Part shown: positions 27,116 through 34,907 of the stretch, piece after piece | Numbering within the stretch: the stretch's first letter is position 1 | Layout of the letters: each line of letters begins with the position of its first letter | Assembly (NCBI GenBank): GCA_035712365.1 | Contig: DASTAW010000027.1 | Location: 78,385 to 142,384, forward strand | Reading direction: 5' to 3' | DNA: 64,000 nucleotides | Source of the DNA: Terriglobia bacterium | Lineage (GTDB): Bacteria; Acidobacteriota; Terriglobia; UBA7540 | Notes under the pieces: generated by a model | Seen by the model: only the letters and a program-made list of their open reading frames with translations | Told to the model about the DNA's origin: nothing | Database searches by the model: none | Made by a program: the position numbers and the translations under genes

Positions 27116-28713
27116 TGGCAACTGAGACCATGATTCCGATTAGCGAACAGGTGGTGAAGAGACCGGCGGTCCAGCGAGCCCTGCGCAGATGCTTTTCGTT
27201 CCCCGTGCTGCTGGGAGCCCTGCTGGTTGCTCTCAACGCGGTCATCATGTTTCCAACGTTCCGGCTGGAACCGGACACGTGGTGGCACTTAAAACTGGGC
27301 CAGCAAATCCTGCTGACAGGCCATTGGCTCAAGGCAGACATCTACTCGTTTACGGCCTACGGAAATCCTCCGCTAGCTTTTGAGTGGCTGGGCGAGATTG
27401 TGCTGGCTTTCGCATACAAAATCGGCGTGCTCAGAGGCTTACATATCCTGCTTTTTGCGCTGACCAGCGCCATCCTGGTCCTTACTTACTATTTCGCCAC
27501 CCTGCGAAGCCGCAATTCCAAGGCGGCCGTTGCCGCCACGGCCATTCTGATCCCCTTGGCCGGAATGTGCTTTACGCTTCGCCCCCAATTGCTGGGATAC
27601 ATCTTTCTGCTCATCACGCTGATCTGCCTGGAACGCTACAAGCAGGGCTTGCAGAAGTCACTTTGGATATTGCCTCCGCTTTTCCTTGTCTGGGTTAACA
27701 CCCATGGCTCGTTCATTCTCGGCTTCTGCGTTGTTGGACTCTACTGGATCTGCGGACTGGTTCCCTTCCAGGCTGGCGGCCTCACGATGGAGCCCTGGAA
27801 GCCGCGGCAGCGAATTCATCTGGAGATCGTGATGCTGCTGGGTTGTGTCACACTTCCCTTCACTCCATTTGGAGGACAGGCATTCATTTTTCCCATCGAC
27901 AAGGCACTGTTCTTTCCTCAGCAGTCGGCGCACATTCAGGAGTGGCTGCCGCTGAATTTCAGCCAGTGGGAGCCGAAAGTAATGCTGGTGCTCCTGCTGG
28001 CCTTTCTGCTGGCCCAGGTTGCGTACCGGCCCACATACCGCGTTGAAGAATTCTTCCTCGTCCTGTTCACGGCTTATATGACCTGTGTTCACACGCGCTT
28101 TGTGATTTTGTTCGCGCTCGTTTTCGCGCCCCTGGCGGCCTCACTGCTGGCGCGCTGGGCGCCCACCTATGAGGCGGAAAATGACAAGCCCGTAGTCAAT
28201 GCGGTGCTCATCGTTTTAATCATTCTGGCCATTGGTCGCGGACTCCCGACCAGAAAAGAATTGGCCAAACGGGCCGCCAGCAACTTCCCCGTTGCGGCAG
28301 TCGATTACCTGCGGAAGAATTCTGTGCCGGGTCCCATGTACAACGACTATGGATTTGGGGGTTATCTGCTCTGGGCTTTGGGACCGCAGCACAAGGTCTT
28401 CATCGATGGCCGCGGCGATTTTTACGAGCAGGCAGGCGTGTTTTCCGATTACATCAGCGTCCAGGACATCCACCCTGACGCCCTTGCCATCCTGCGTAGC
28501 TACCGTGTCAACTCGTGTATCATTCAGCGTGAAAGCGCGCTGGCCACGCTGCTGCGCGCCCGGTCTGACTGGAAAGAAATCTACAAAGATCCACTCAGCT
28601 CGATTTTCGTCAGGGACCGTTTGCTCCCGTCGGAAGGCACAAAAGACCCGTCAGAAATCGGGCCTGGAACGAACAGTAGCGCCGCCAGCGCAAAGGCCGG
28701 AGCGCGCTCATGA
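27115..28713 (+). CDS. Multi-membrane GT-C-like protein, paralogue 3 of 3
   Basis: A 532-residue paralogue. The first loop is LEPDTWWHLKLGQQILL, then DIYSFTAYGNPPLAFEWLGE. SRNSKAAVAATAILIPLAGMCFTLRPQLLGYIFLL lies in the helical core, and this core is conserved in all three copies. The C-terminal domain has YNDYGFGGYLLWALGPQHKVFIDGRGDFYE and SSIFVRDRL. It is closer to paralogue 1 than to paralogue 2 by eye. The ATG overlaps the previous stop, and its own stop overlaps the methyltransferase start (ATGA). This indicates one tightly coupled operon. Confidence 0.75.
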   Translation: MATETMIPISEQVVKRPAVQRALRRCFSFPVLLGALLVALNAVIMFPTFRLEPDTWWHLKLGQQILLTGHWLKADIYSFTAYGNPPLAFEWLGEIVLAFAYKIGVLRGLHILLFALTSAILVLTYYFATLRSRNSKAAVAATAILIPLAGMCFTLRPQLLGYIFLLITLICLERYKQGLQKSLWILPPLFLVWVNTHGSFILGFCVVGLYWICGLVPFQAGGLTMEPWKPRQRIHLEIVMLLGCVTLPFTPFGGQAFIFPIDKALFFPQQSAHIQEWLPLNFSQWEPKVMLVLLLAFLLAQVAYRPTYRVEEFFLVLFTAYMTCVHTRFVILFALVFAPLAASLLARWAPTYEAENDKPVVNAVLIVLIILAIGRGLPTRKELAKRAASNFPVAAVDYLRKNSVPGPMYNDYGFGGYLLWALGPQHKVFIDGRGDFYEQAGVFSDYISVQDIHPDALAILRSYRVNSCIIQRESALATLLRARSDWKEIYKDPLSSIFVRDRLLPSEGTKDPSEIGPGTNSSAASAKAGARS

Positions 28714-29540
28714 CGCCTGACATGGTGACGCACGAACGCGAAGCCGCCTTTCATGACGCCTGGGCAGGTATCACCCGGCCTGACAGTGTCCTGGTGCGCG
28801 AGTCCTTCGAAGGGCCAACCGCAGTCGAAAACCAATTCATCCTGGAGTTGATGGGGCCGCTGGCCGGCAAGCAGTTACTCGACATCGGTTCAGGCCTGGG
28901 CGAATCGTCTGTGTATTTCGCACTGCAGGGCGCTGACGTTACTGCACTCGACCTTTCACCAGGAATGATCGAGACAACTCTCAACCTGGGCAAGCGGTTC
29001 GGTGTGGGGGTGAAGGGCGTTGTCGCTGTGGCTGAAGAACTGAACGTTCCCAGCCAGAGCTACGATATTGTTTACATCGCAAACGCCATTCACCACGTGC
29101 AGGACCGGACCAGAATGTACGAAGAAATCCGCCGCGTTCTCAAGCCTGGAGGGCGCTTCTTCTCCTACGACCCGCTCGCCTACAATCCGGCAATCAACAT
29201 TTATCGCAAGATGGCGACGGAAGTACGCACGCCAGACGAACGGCCCCTGACCCGCGCCGACGTAAAGCTCGCGAGTAAATACTTTTCCAATTTCGGCCAT
29301 CGCGAGTTCTGGATTGCATCGCTGGCATTATTTGCAAAGTACTACCTGAAGGACCACGTACACCCAAACCGGGACCGCTACTGGAAGCGCATCAACCACG
29401 AAACAGAAAACAACCTCCGGTGGTGGTTGCCGCTCCGCACCGCAGATGCTGTGCTCACGCGAATTCCAGGCGTCCGCTGGCTGGCGTGGAACGTGGTGAT
29501 GTGGGGTGAAAAGAAGACTGATTCCCCGCCCCGGACGTAA
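28710..29540 (+). CDS. Class I SAM-dependent methyltransferase
   Basis: A 276-residue methyltransferase. Motif I is KQLLDIGSGLGESSVYFALQGADVTALDLSPGMI (about 50-83). Motif II/III is YDIVYIANAIHHVQDRTRMYEEIRRVLKPGGRFFSYDPLAYNP. The C-terminal part (about 180-276) is basic and aromatic-rich and resembles methyltransferases acting on lipids or glycans, but the substrate cannot be read from the sequence. Coupling by ATGA to the GT-C-like genes suggests that it modifies the sugar or lipid carrier they handle. Confidence 0.88.
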   Translation: MTPDMVTHEREAAFHDAWAGITRPDSVLVRESFEGPTAVENQFILELMGPLAGKQLLDIGSGLGESSVYFALQGADVTALDLSPGMIETTLNLGKRFGVGVKGVVAVAEELNVPSQSYDIVYIANAIHHVQDRTRMYEEIRRVLKPGGRFFSYDPLAYNPAINIYRKMATEVRTPDERPLTRADVKLASKYFSNFGHREFWIASLALFAKYYLKDHVHPNRDRYWKRINHETENNLRWWLPLRTADAVLTRIPGVRWLAWNVVMWGEKKTDSPPRT

Positions 29541-29558
29541 GGACCGCTTCACCATCTG

Positions 29559-31136
29559 GTGTTTTCTATGGCAACCACCGAACTGGCGACCCGGCTGGCC
29601 GTGAAGAAATCATCCTATGCAGCGATTGCCTGCGTTCTTACGGCCTTTCTCCTGACCGGCTTTTTTGCTGTTCGAAATCTCACATCCTGGCACACCCGGA
29701 TCACTTACCCTGGCGAGGAGAGCTATGAAGGCTGCGCCCTTGCTGAAATGGCCAGGCTCGGACAGGGAGTCCCCATCTACGCCCCGCCAACGGACCAGGG
29801 GTTCGCAGGCGCTACTTACGGGCCCTTATATTACCTCGTTGGCTCTCGCCTGATCGATCCGGCAAACCCATCGTATACCCCTCTCCGACTCCTATCTTTA
29901 ATTGCAATTCTCGGTTGCGCGGCAGGGTGCGGCCTCCTGGCATTCTGGGTTACTCGAAATCGGCTGGCTGCTCTCCTGAGCCCCTTGGTTTTCCTTTCTT
30001 ATGGGGTTGTAACTTTTCATGGGGTTTCGGCGTTGTCTGACAGCGTTGCTCTGCTCCTCTTTTTTTCGGGATTCCTGGTTGCATACAGGTTCCGGAACAG
30101 CACCGCCCTGATTCTGGCAGCGCCTCTGATGTGCCTGGGGTTTTACTACAAGCCGCAGTACATTGCCGGACCGTTAGCCGTAATGGTCTTTCTCGTCATC
30201 GAGAAGCGGTATGTCCGGCTGGCGCAATTCTTCGGCGCCCTGGCGCTGTTTGGTTTCGGCCTGCTTGGGATCTTCCAATGGGTGGCTTTCCCCGGGCAGC
30301 AGTTCTGGCGGCATTTCTTCCTTTACCAGGCGACGCTTTTTTCCTGGTACCAGTTCAAGATAGGTCTCTTGGTTTTTGTGCTGATGTTTGGGGTGGCGGT
30401 GTTGCTTGCCTTTGAGTTCCTTCGCAGGTATCCGGACAGAATGCTCCTGTGTTACTTCGGCTGCGCTGTGATACTCGGGATTGTGACAATCGGTAAAGCA
30501 ACAGCTTTTATCCAGTACTTTTTCGAATCCATCCTGATGATCAGCGTGCTGGTTCCCGCGCTTGTTTTGAAGCGGGCTGAAAAAGGCGGATACCCGGTGG
30601 ACATCATGTTTCTTCTGGCAATTGCCCTCTTCGCCGGTCAGTGGTATACGCCACCGGCTCCGGCGCCGGGGGCGGTTGGTCAGTTCGAGGCTGTGCAAGC
30701 GTACTTCCGACGGAATTTTCCAGCCCACGCGCGCGCCATCGGCCTTCGGGGAGGCGACTTGGTACAGGCGGGATTCGACACTCCATTCTCCGATCTCCTG
30801 CAAACCGAGCTTCTGGCCCGGAGGAGAGTCGTGCCCGATGAGCATCTCCTGAAGCAAATCCGAGCTGGCTGGTTTTCACTCATCGTGCTTGATTTCGACC
30901 TTCAAAAGGAAACCGACCCCGTTTGGCTGAATTACTATCTCACACAAGACGCGCGCGACGCGATTGCCGGTGAATACCGGGTGATCGATACCCTACAAGT
31001 GCCCCAGCCGACGAAGCTGTTTCCGCAGGATCGGCTTTACATCTATGTCCCTAAATCCAATAAGATGACCGAAAACCACGCCAGTGGATATTCTGCACAA
31101 ATACTTGTTCACCAAACGTCCCCCACGGTAAAGTAG
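29559..31136 (+). CDS. Multi-membrane GT-C-like protein, distinct type
   Basis: A 525-residue polytopic protein (about ten hydrophobic segments), not an obvious copy of the three upstream. The loop after the first helix reads ITYPGEESYEGCALAEMARLGQGVPIYAPP, with acidic residues in the GT-C active-loop position. ATYGPLYYLVGSRLI and SALSDSVALLLFFSGFLVAYRFR follow. The C-terminal soluble part (about 385-525) holds RGGDLVQAGFDTPFSDLLQTELL. It probably starts at MATTELATR (29568). It lies 18 bases after the methyltransferase and closes the cassette. Confidence 0.7.
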   Translation: MFSMATTELATRLAVKKSSYAAIACVLTAFLLTGFFAVRNLTSWHTRITYPGEESYEGCALAEMARLGQGVPIYAPPTDQGFAGATYGPLYYLVGSRLIDPANPSYTPLRLLSLIAILGCAAGCGLLAFWVTRNRLAALLSPLVFLSYGVVTFHGVSALSDSVALLLFFSGFLVAYRFRNSTALILAAPLMCLGFYYKPQYIAGPLAVMVFLVIEKRYVRLAQFFGALALFGFGLLGIFQWVAFPGQQFWRHFFLYQATLFSWYQFKIGLLVFVLMFGVAVLLAFEFLRRYPDRMLLCYFGCAVILGIVTIGKATAFIQYFFESILMISVLVPALVLKRAEKGGYPVDIMFLLAIALFAGQWYTPPAPAPGAVGQFEAVQAYFRRNFPAHARAIGLRGGDLVQAGFDTPFSDLLQTELLARRRVVPDEHLLKQIRAGWFSLIVLDFDLQKETDPVWLNYYLTQDARDAIAGEYRVIDTLQVPQPTKLFPQDRLYIYVPKSNKMTENHASGYSAQILVHQTSPTVK

Positions 31137-31427
31137 ACGGGCAATCTGACCGATGACACTTTCGTGGGCAGTCCCCGGCCTTTGCCGGCCCGATTTGGCT
31201 GCGGCAAACTGGGGCTGCGGCACCCCGTCCGAACCCAGCAGAGTCTACAGGCCGTGGCTGAAAGCGTCACCAGAAGTCAAACCGCGTAGGTATCTAGCGT
31301 CAACAAATGGTAACGCCTCGTAACCGCACCAGAGGGCCGCATCAGGATGTTTACCGGTTTACTGCTGCAGCTCATTGATTTTGCTGAACTTAAATTTTGT
31401 TAATAACTCTTGTTCGGGCGCCACGGT
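31137..31427. other. Leader region upstream of the flp pilin gene
   Basis: No gene is seen here. A small GC hairpin (CCGGC-CTTT-GCCGG near 31175-31190) could end the upstream transcript. The last 60 bases are AT-rich, as expected just upstream of a promoter. The sigma-54-like site follows at 31428. Confidence 0.45.
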
Positions 31428-31444
31428 TTGGTACGCGGAGTGCT
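31428..31444 (+). promoter_or_regulatory. Candidate sigma-54 promoter of flp
   Basis: TTGGTACGCGGAGTGCT has GG (31430-31431), ten bases, then GC (31442-31443). It differs from TTGGCACG-N4-TTGCW at two positions. A start near 31455 would leave a leader of about 58 bases before the pilin ATG. The upstream DNA is AT-rich. Confidence 0.6.
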
Positions 31445-31512
31445 CTAAAGCAGGACAGGGTGCGATAAATAAGGTGTCCCACCTAAACTTCAACTCACGG
31501 GAGGATTTACTG

Positions 31513-31689
31513 ATGACGGAGCTACTCAAGAGGCTTTGGCAGGAAGAAGAAGGCCAGGACCTCACGGAATACGCGTTGCTTCTGGTCCTGATTGCCCTGG
31601 CTGCTATCACTGTCATGGGAACACTCGGCAGTGCTATCAACAATGTGTTCTCAACAGCCGCCAGCAACCTTGCTGCTGCAAGCAGCTAG
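31513..31689 (+). CDS. flp: Flp-type major pilin
   Basis: A 58-residue prepilin, the structural subunit of Tad pili. I chose the ATG at 31513 because GGGAGG lies eight to nine bases upstream. The longer frame from 31375 would add 46 residues unlike any pilin. The short leader MTELLKRLWQEEEG is followed by QDLTEYALLLVLIALAAITVMG. The Flp processing rule is cleavage after Gly with Glu-Tyr at +5/+6, and that pattern is seen here. The mature protein is almost only the hydrophobic helix plus a small Ala/Ser-rich tail. The expected peptidase is the CpaA-like protein 283 bases downstream. Confidence 0.93.
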   Translation: MTELLKRLWQEEEGQDLTEYALLLVLIALAAITVMGTLGSAINNVFSTAASNLAAASS

Positions 31690-31704
31690 TCGTAAGGAAG
31701 ACAG

Positions 31705-31744
31705 TCACCAGCTGAGGAGCGCGGATAGCTTCCTCGGCTGGTGA
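31705..31744 (+). terminator. Strong hairpin directly after flp
   Basis: TCACCAGC+TGAGGA (31705-31718) pairs with TCCTCG+GCTGGTGA (31731-31744), a 14-base stem with one G-T wobble and a 12-base loop. It begins 16 bases after the pilin stop. There is no T-run. It may protect pilin mRNA and reduce read-through into cpaA. Confidence 0.6.
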
Positions 31745-31972
31745 GTGCTCCTTGGATGCGCAACGGCAACCGCTTGGAAGTTCAACTTATCCGGAGTGTC
31801 CCAGGGAGGAAGCAATTCCCAGGAACGACCCCGGAGGGGGGCGGCTCAAGATCAGCTTCTGGGCTTCGAAGGTGCCCTGGGCAGTGCTTTTAGTGTGCCC
31901 GGCTTGTTCACTAAGTCCTCAATATCTGGTCAACTATTTCCCCTCTCCTCGAAATTGCACAGGGTTTAGAGA

Positions 31973-32536
31973 ATGCCAGCCACGCACAGCTTAGTATGGA
32001 GCCATGTTGTCATTTGGGCCGTAGCATTGCTTGTGGCCCTGTGGGCGGGATGGCTGGACTTGCGTTTTCGTCGCATTCCCAATTGGCTCACAGTTTCGGG
32101 GTTTGTAATCGGCCTGGCGACCAATGGAGTTCTCCTGGGCTGGATCGGAATCAAGGCTGGGCTGGAAGGCGCGGGCATCGCCGCAGCCGTCCTGATCGTT
32201 CCGGTGGCCCTTCGGGGGATTGGGGCTGGAGATCTGAAATTGATGATCGCGCTGGGAGCGTGCCTTGGACCGTGGAAATTCCTGAACGTGCTGCTGGCGA
32301 GCATTTTTATCGCCGGCTTTATGGCAGTGGTGGAAATTGTGCGGAAACGTCGGGTCAAACAAACACTTGGCAACCTGGTAGTTCTGATTCAGGCGTTCGC
32401 GACGTTCGGCCTGGGTGCGCGGGAATCGATCGTAACTCTGGATGATCCCGGTACGCTGCGCCTGCCGTTCGGCGTGGCAATAGCTTTAGCAATGGTTCTT
32501 GTTGTCTTTACAAACTCGAGTTTGGTGACCTTTTGA
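31973..32536 (+). CDS. cpaA: Prepilin peptidase (CpaA/TadV, A24 family)
   Basis: A 187-residue polytopic aspartic peptidase that cleaves Flp and TadE-type leaders. The two catalytic aspartates are Asp29 in GWLDLRFRRIPN and Asp87 in GIGAGDLKLM. It has four to five membrane helices and no N-methylase domain, as usual for the Tad type. The 283-base gap after flp holds the hairpin and no other gene. Confidence 0.92.
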   Translation: MPATHSLVWSHVVIWAVALLVALWAGWLDLRFRRIPNWLTVSGFVIGLATNGVLLGWIGIKAGLEGAGIAAAVLIVPVALRGIGAGDLKLMIALGACLGPWKFLNVLLASIFIAGFMAVVEIVRKRRVKQTLGNLVVLIQAFATFGLGARESIVTLDDPGTLRLPFGVAIALAMVLVVFTNSSLVTF

Positions 32537-32554
32537 AGTACCGAGGAAGGAAAC

Positions 32555-33409
32555 ATGAATAGGAATCGAGCTTTAATCGCTTTGGTCGTGGCGATCGCGA
32601 TTGCTGTGATCGCAAGCCGTTTTGTTTACCGGCAAATCCAGCAGGCGTCTGCGGTCAAGCCGTTGCCGGTGTCCCACATCGTGGTGGCATCACGCCCACT
32701 GGCCCTGGGCACCCCATTGACAGCGCAGGACGTGGAATCGATCGCCTGGCCGGAAAGCACTCCGCTGCAGGGGTCCTTTGTGCGGGTCCAGGACTGTATT
32801 GGCCGGTCACTGATTACTCCAATTTCGAAGAATGAACCAATCCTGGAGTCCAAGCTCGCTCCTAAAGAAGCCGGGGTCGGACTGCCAGCCGCCATTCCCA
32901 TTGGAATGAGAGCTGTTTCGGTAAGAGTGGACGACGTGGTGGGAGTTTCCGGATTTGCCATGCCAGGGACGATGGTTGATGTTCTGGCAACAGGCACGCC
33001 CCAGGGCGGAGATGACAGCCTGACGCGTACCATCATCCAGGACGTGCGTGTACTGGCTGCCGGACAGACCGTGGAGCAGGACACACAGGGGAAACCCCAC
33101 ACCGTAGGCGTGGTTACTTTGCTCCTCACGCCGAAGCAGGCCGACCAGCTCACCATGGCGAGCACCGACAACAGAATCCACCTCGCCTTGCGCAACACGA
33201 TCGACACGAAGATCGACGAAAAATCTGAACCTGTTTTCAAGTCGGCGCTCCTGCTGGGCGGCGCGGAACCACGCCACGTGGGCGGCGGCGGCGGCAAGCC
33301 GCGTCCGCGGCGCGAGGCAGCGCCTTCGAAGCCAGCCGCCCCCGCTCCTTATGTCGTTGAAGTTATCAGAGGCAACAAGAAGACAGACCAAGCGTTTTCG
33401 GGTCAATAA
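32555..33409 (+). CDS. cpaB: Pilus assembly protein CpaB/RcpC
   Basis: A 284-residue inner-membrane-anchored periplasmic protein (helix about 6-24). The SAF domain follows (about 44-105, HIVVASRPLALGTPLTAQDV). The RcpC core has AIPIGMRAVSVRVDDVVGVSGFAMPGTMVDVLATG and VRVLAAGQTVEQD. The tail is basic and Pro/Ala-rich. It works with the secretin CpaC at the outer membrane. It has an AGGAAGG ribosome site. Confidence 0.93.
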   Translation: MNRNRALIALVVAIAIAVIASRFVYRQIQQASAVKPLPVSHIVVASRPLALGTPLTAQDVESIAWPESTPLQGSFVRVQDCIGRSLITPISKNEPILESKLAPKEAGVGLPAAIPIGMRAVSVRVDDVVGVSGFAMPGTMVDVLATGTPQGGDDSLTRTIIQDVRVLAAGQTVEQDTQGKPHTVGVVTLLLTPKQADQLTMASTDNRIHLALRNTIDTKIDEKSEPVFKSALLLGGAEPRHVGGGGGKPRPRREAAPSKPAAPAPYVVEVIRGNKKTDQAFSGQ

Positions 33410-33440
33410 AGGTAATCCAAGCTAAATTCAGGCGGAATCG

Positions 33441-34865
33441 ATGACAAGAAAAAATAGCAGAAACGAACGACGTTCCCTTCCCGCATTTGCGACCCTGATC
33501 GTTCTAACGGCGGTGCTCGCAGCGCCAGGTTTCAGTTCTCCATGGGCAGGGGCATCCCGGATTGATACGCGCACCAGCGTCCAGCAGGCCGAGGGCGAAG
33601 GTGCGCCATCGGGAGGCCCGGAAGCGCTCCATTTAATCGTGGACCGCTCGCTGGTGGTCACTTCCCCGTCCCCGATTACGCGGGTTTCCCTTGCCAATCC
33701 GGACATCTGCGACGCCGTTGTCGTCAGCCCTACCGAGATACTCCTGAATGGCAAGCGAGCGGGTGCAACCTCGCTGGTCATCTGGGGCCGGTCCGGCCAG
33801 ATGCAGACATTTGACGTTTATGTTGACCTCGACGTGCTTGACCTGACAGGCGACATCCGCAACACCTTCCCGAATGAGCCGGTGAAGGTCACCGTCAGCA
33901 AGGACATCGTGACCCTTTCAGGCCATGTTTCGTCTGCCGATGTGGCCGACAAAATCCTGGAACTGGCACAGTCAATGGTGCCAAGGAAGCAGAACGTGGT
34001 CAGCCTGCTGGAAGTGCCGGCGCCTCCCACCGGAGAGGTCCTCCTGAAGGTCCGATTTGCGGAAGTGGACCGGTCAGCCCTCAGGCAACTGGGTGTGAAC
34101 ATCATGAGCCTTCCAGGAGCAAAAAACATCGGAACCATCACCACCGGCCAGTATTCGCCTCCCGGACTGTCGCAGTTGAGTCCGGCGGCGGGAGGCTTTA
34201 CCCTGGGCAGCCTCTTGAACGTCTTCATCTTCCGCCCGGACATCAACCTGGCGACCACGATCCAGGCGCTCCAGACAAAGAACCTCCTGCAGATCCTGGC
34301 CGAACCCAATGTGCTGACCGAGTCCGGCAAAGAGGCTACCTTTCTCTCTGGCGGCGAGTTTCCGTTCCCGGTGGTTCAGTCAACCGGAGCTGGCGGCGGA
34401 GTTCCTGCCATCACCATCCAGTTCCGGCAGTTTGGCATCAGACTTGACTTTACTCCTACGATACTTCCGGACGACGCGATCCATCTGAAAGTCGAACCGG
34501 AAGTCAGTTCTCTCGATTTTTCAAATGCCCTGACAATTACGGGCTTTACTGTTCCCGCTCTTGCGGTTCGTCGGGTACAATCTGAGATGGAACTGCGGGA
34601 TGGACAGAGCTTTGTAATCGCTGGATTGATGGACAATCGGGTCACCAGGACACTCCAGAAGATTCCGGGTTTGGGCGACATTCCCCTGCTGGGGAAGATA
34701 TTCCAGAGTGAGAGCCTGAACAAGAATAAGACGGAATTGCTGGTGCTGGTAACGCCCCAGATCGTTCATCCGCTGCCTCCCGGCCAGGTCCCCGGCGGGC
34801 CGCAGTTCCCGATGCAGTTCCTGCCGCCGGCGACCAGCGGACAGGGTCAGAGCTCTGGCCAGTAG
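33441..34865 (+). CDS. cpaC: Tad secretin (CpaC/RcpA)
   Basis: A 474-residue outer-membrane channel subunit for Flp pili. It has a signal peptide (ends near AAPGFSSPWAG) and a pilus N-terminal domain (HLIVDRSLVVTSPSPITRVSLANPDICDAVVVSPTEILLNGKRAG). A BON-like segment follows (EPVKVTVSKDIVTLSGHVSSADVADKIL), then the secretin core (LQILAEPNVLTESGKEATFLSGGEFPFPV, with FTPTILPDDAIHLKVEPEVSSLD and LVLVTPQIVHPL). The extreme C-terminus is Pro/Gly/Gln-rich. Confidence 0.94.
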   Translation: MTRKNSRNERRSLPAFATLIVLTAVLAAPGFSSPWAGASRIDTRTSVQQAEGEGAPSGGPEALHLIVDRSLVVTSPSPITRVSLANPDICDAVVVSPTEILLNGKRAGATSLVIWGRSGQMQTFDVYVDLDVLDLTGDIRNTFPNEPVKVTVSKDIVTLSGHVSSADVADKILELAQSMVPRKQNVVSLLEVPAPPTGEVLLKVRFAEVDRSALRQLGVNIMSLPGAKNIGTITTGQYSPPGLSQLSPAAGGFTLGSLLNVFIFRPDINLATTIQALQTKNLLQILAEPNVLTESGKEATFLSGGEFPFPVVQSTGAGGGVPAITIQFRQFGIRLDFTPTILPDDAIHLKVEPEVSSLDFSNALTITGFTVPALAVRRVQSEMELRDGQSFVIAGLMDNRVTRTLQKIPGLGDIPLLGKIFQSESLNKNKTELLVLVTPQIVHPLPPGQVPGGPQFPMQFLPPATSGQGQSSGQ

Positions 34866-34907
34866 GATTGCTGCAAATTTGTGTGAGTCTGGAAAGAGGA
34901 CGAATTA

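Noticed and set aside
26288..27121. 277-codon minus-strand frame
   Set aside because: Antisense to the GT-C-like paralogue 2, which shares motifs with its neighbours in frame.
31748..31764. Possible sigma-54 site before cpaA
   Set aside because: GG and GC have the right spacing, but nearly all other consensus positions mismatch.
31745..31969. 74-codon frame between flp and cpaA
   Set aside because: No ribosome site, no domain, and it begins at the edge of the flp hairpin; probably non-coding leader.
32626..33297. 223-codon minus-strand frame
   Set aside because: Antisense to cpaB with clear SAF/RcpC motifs on the plus strand.
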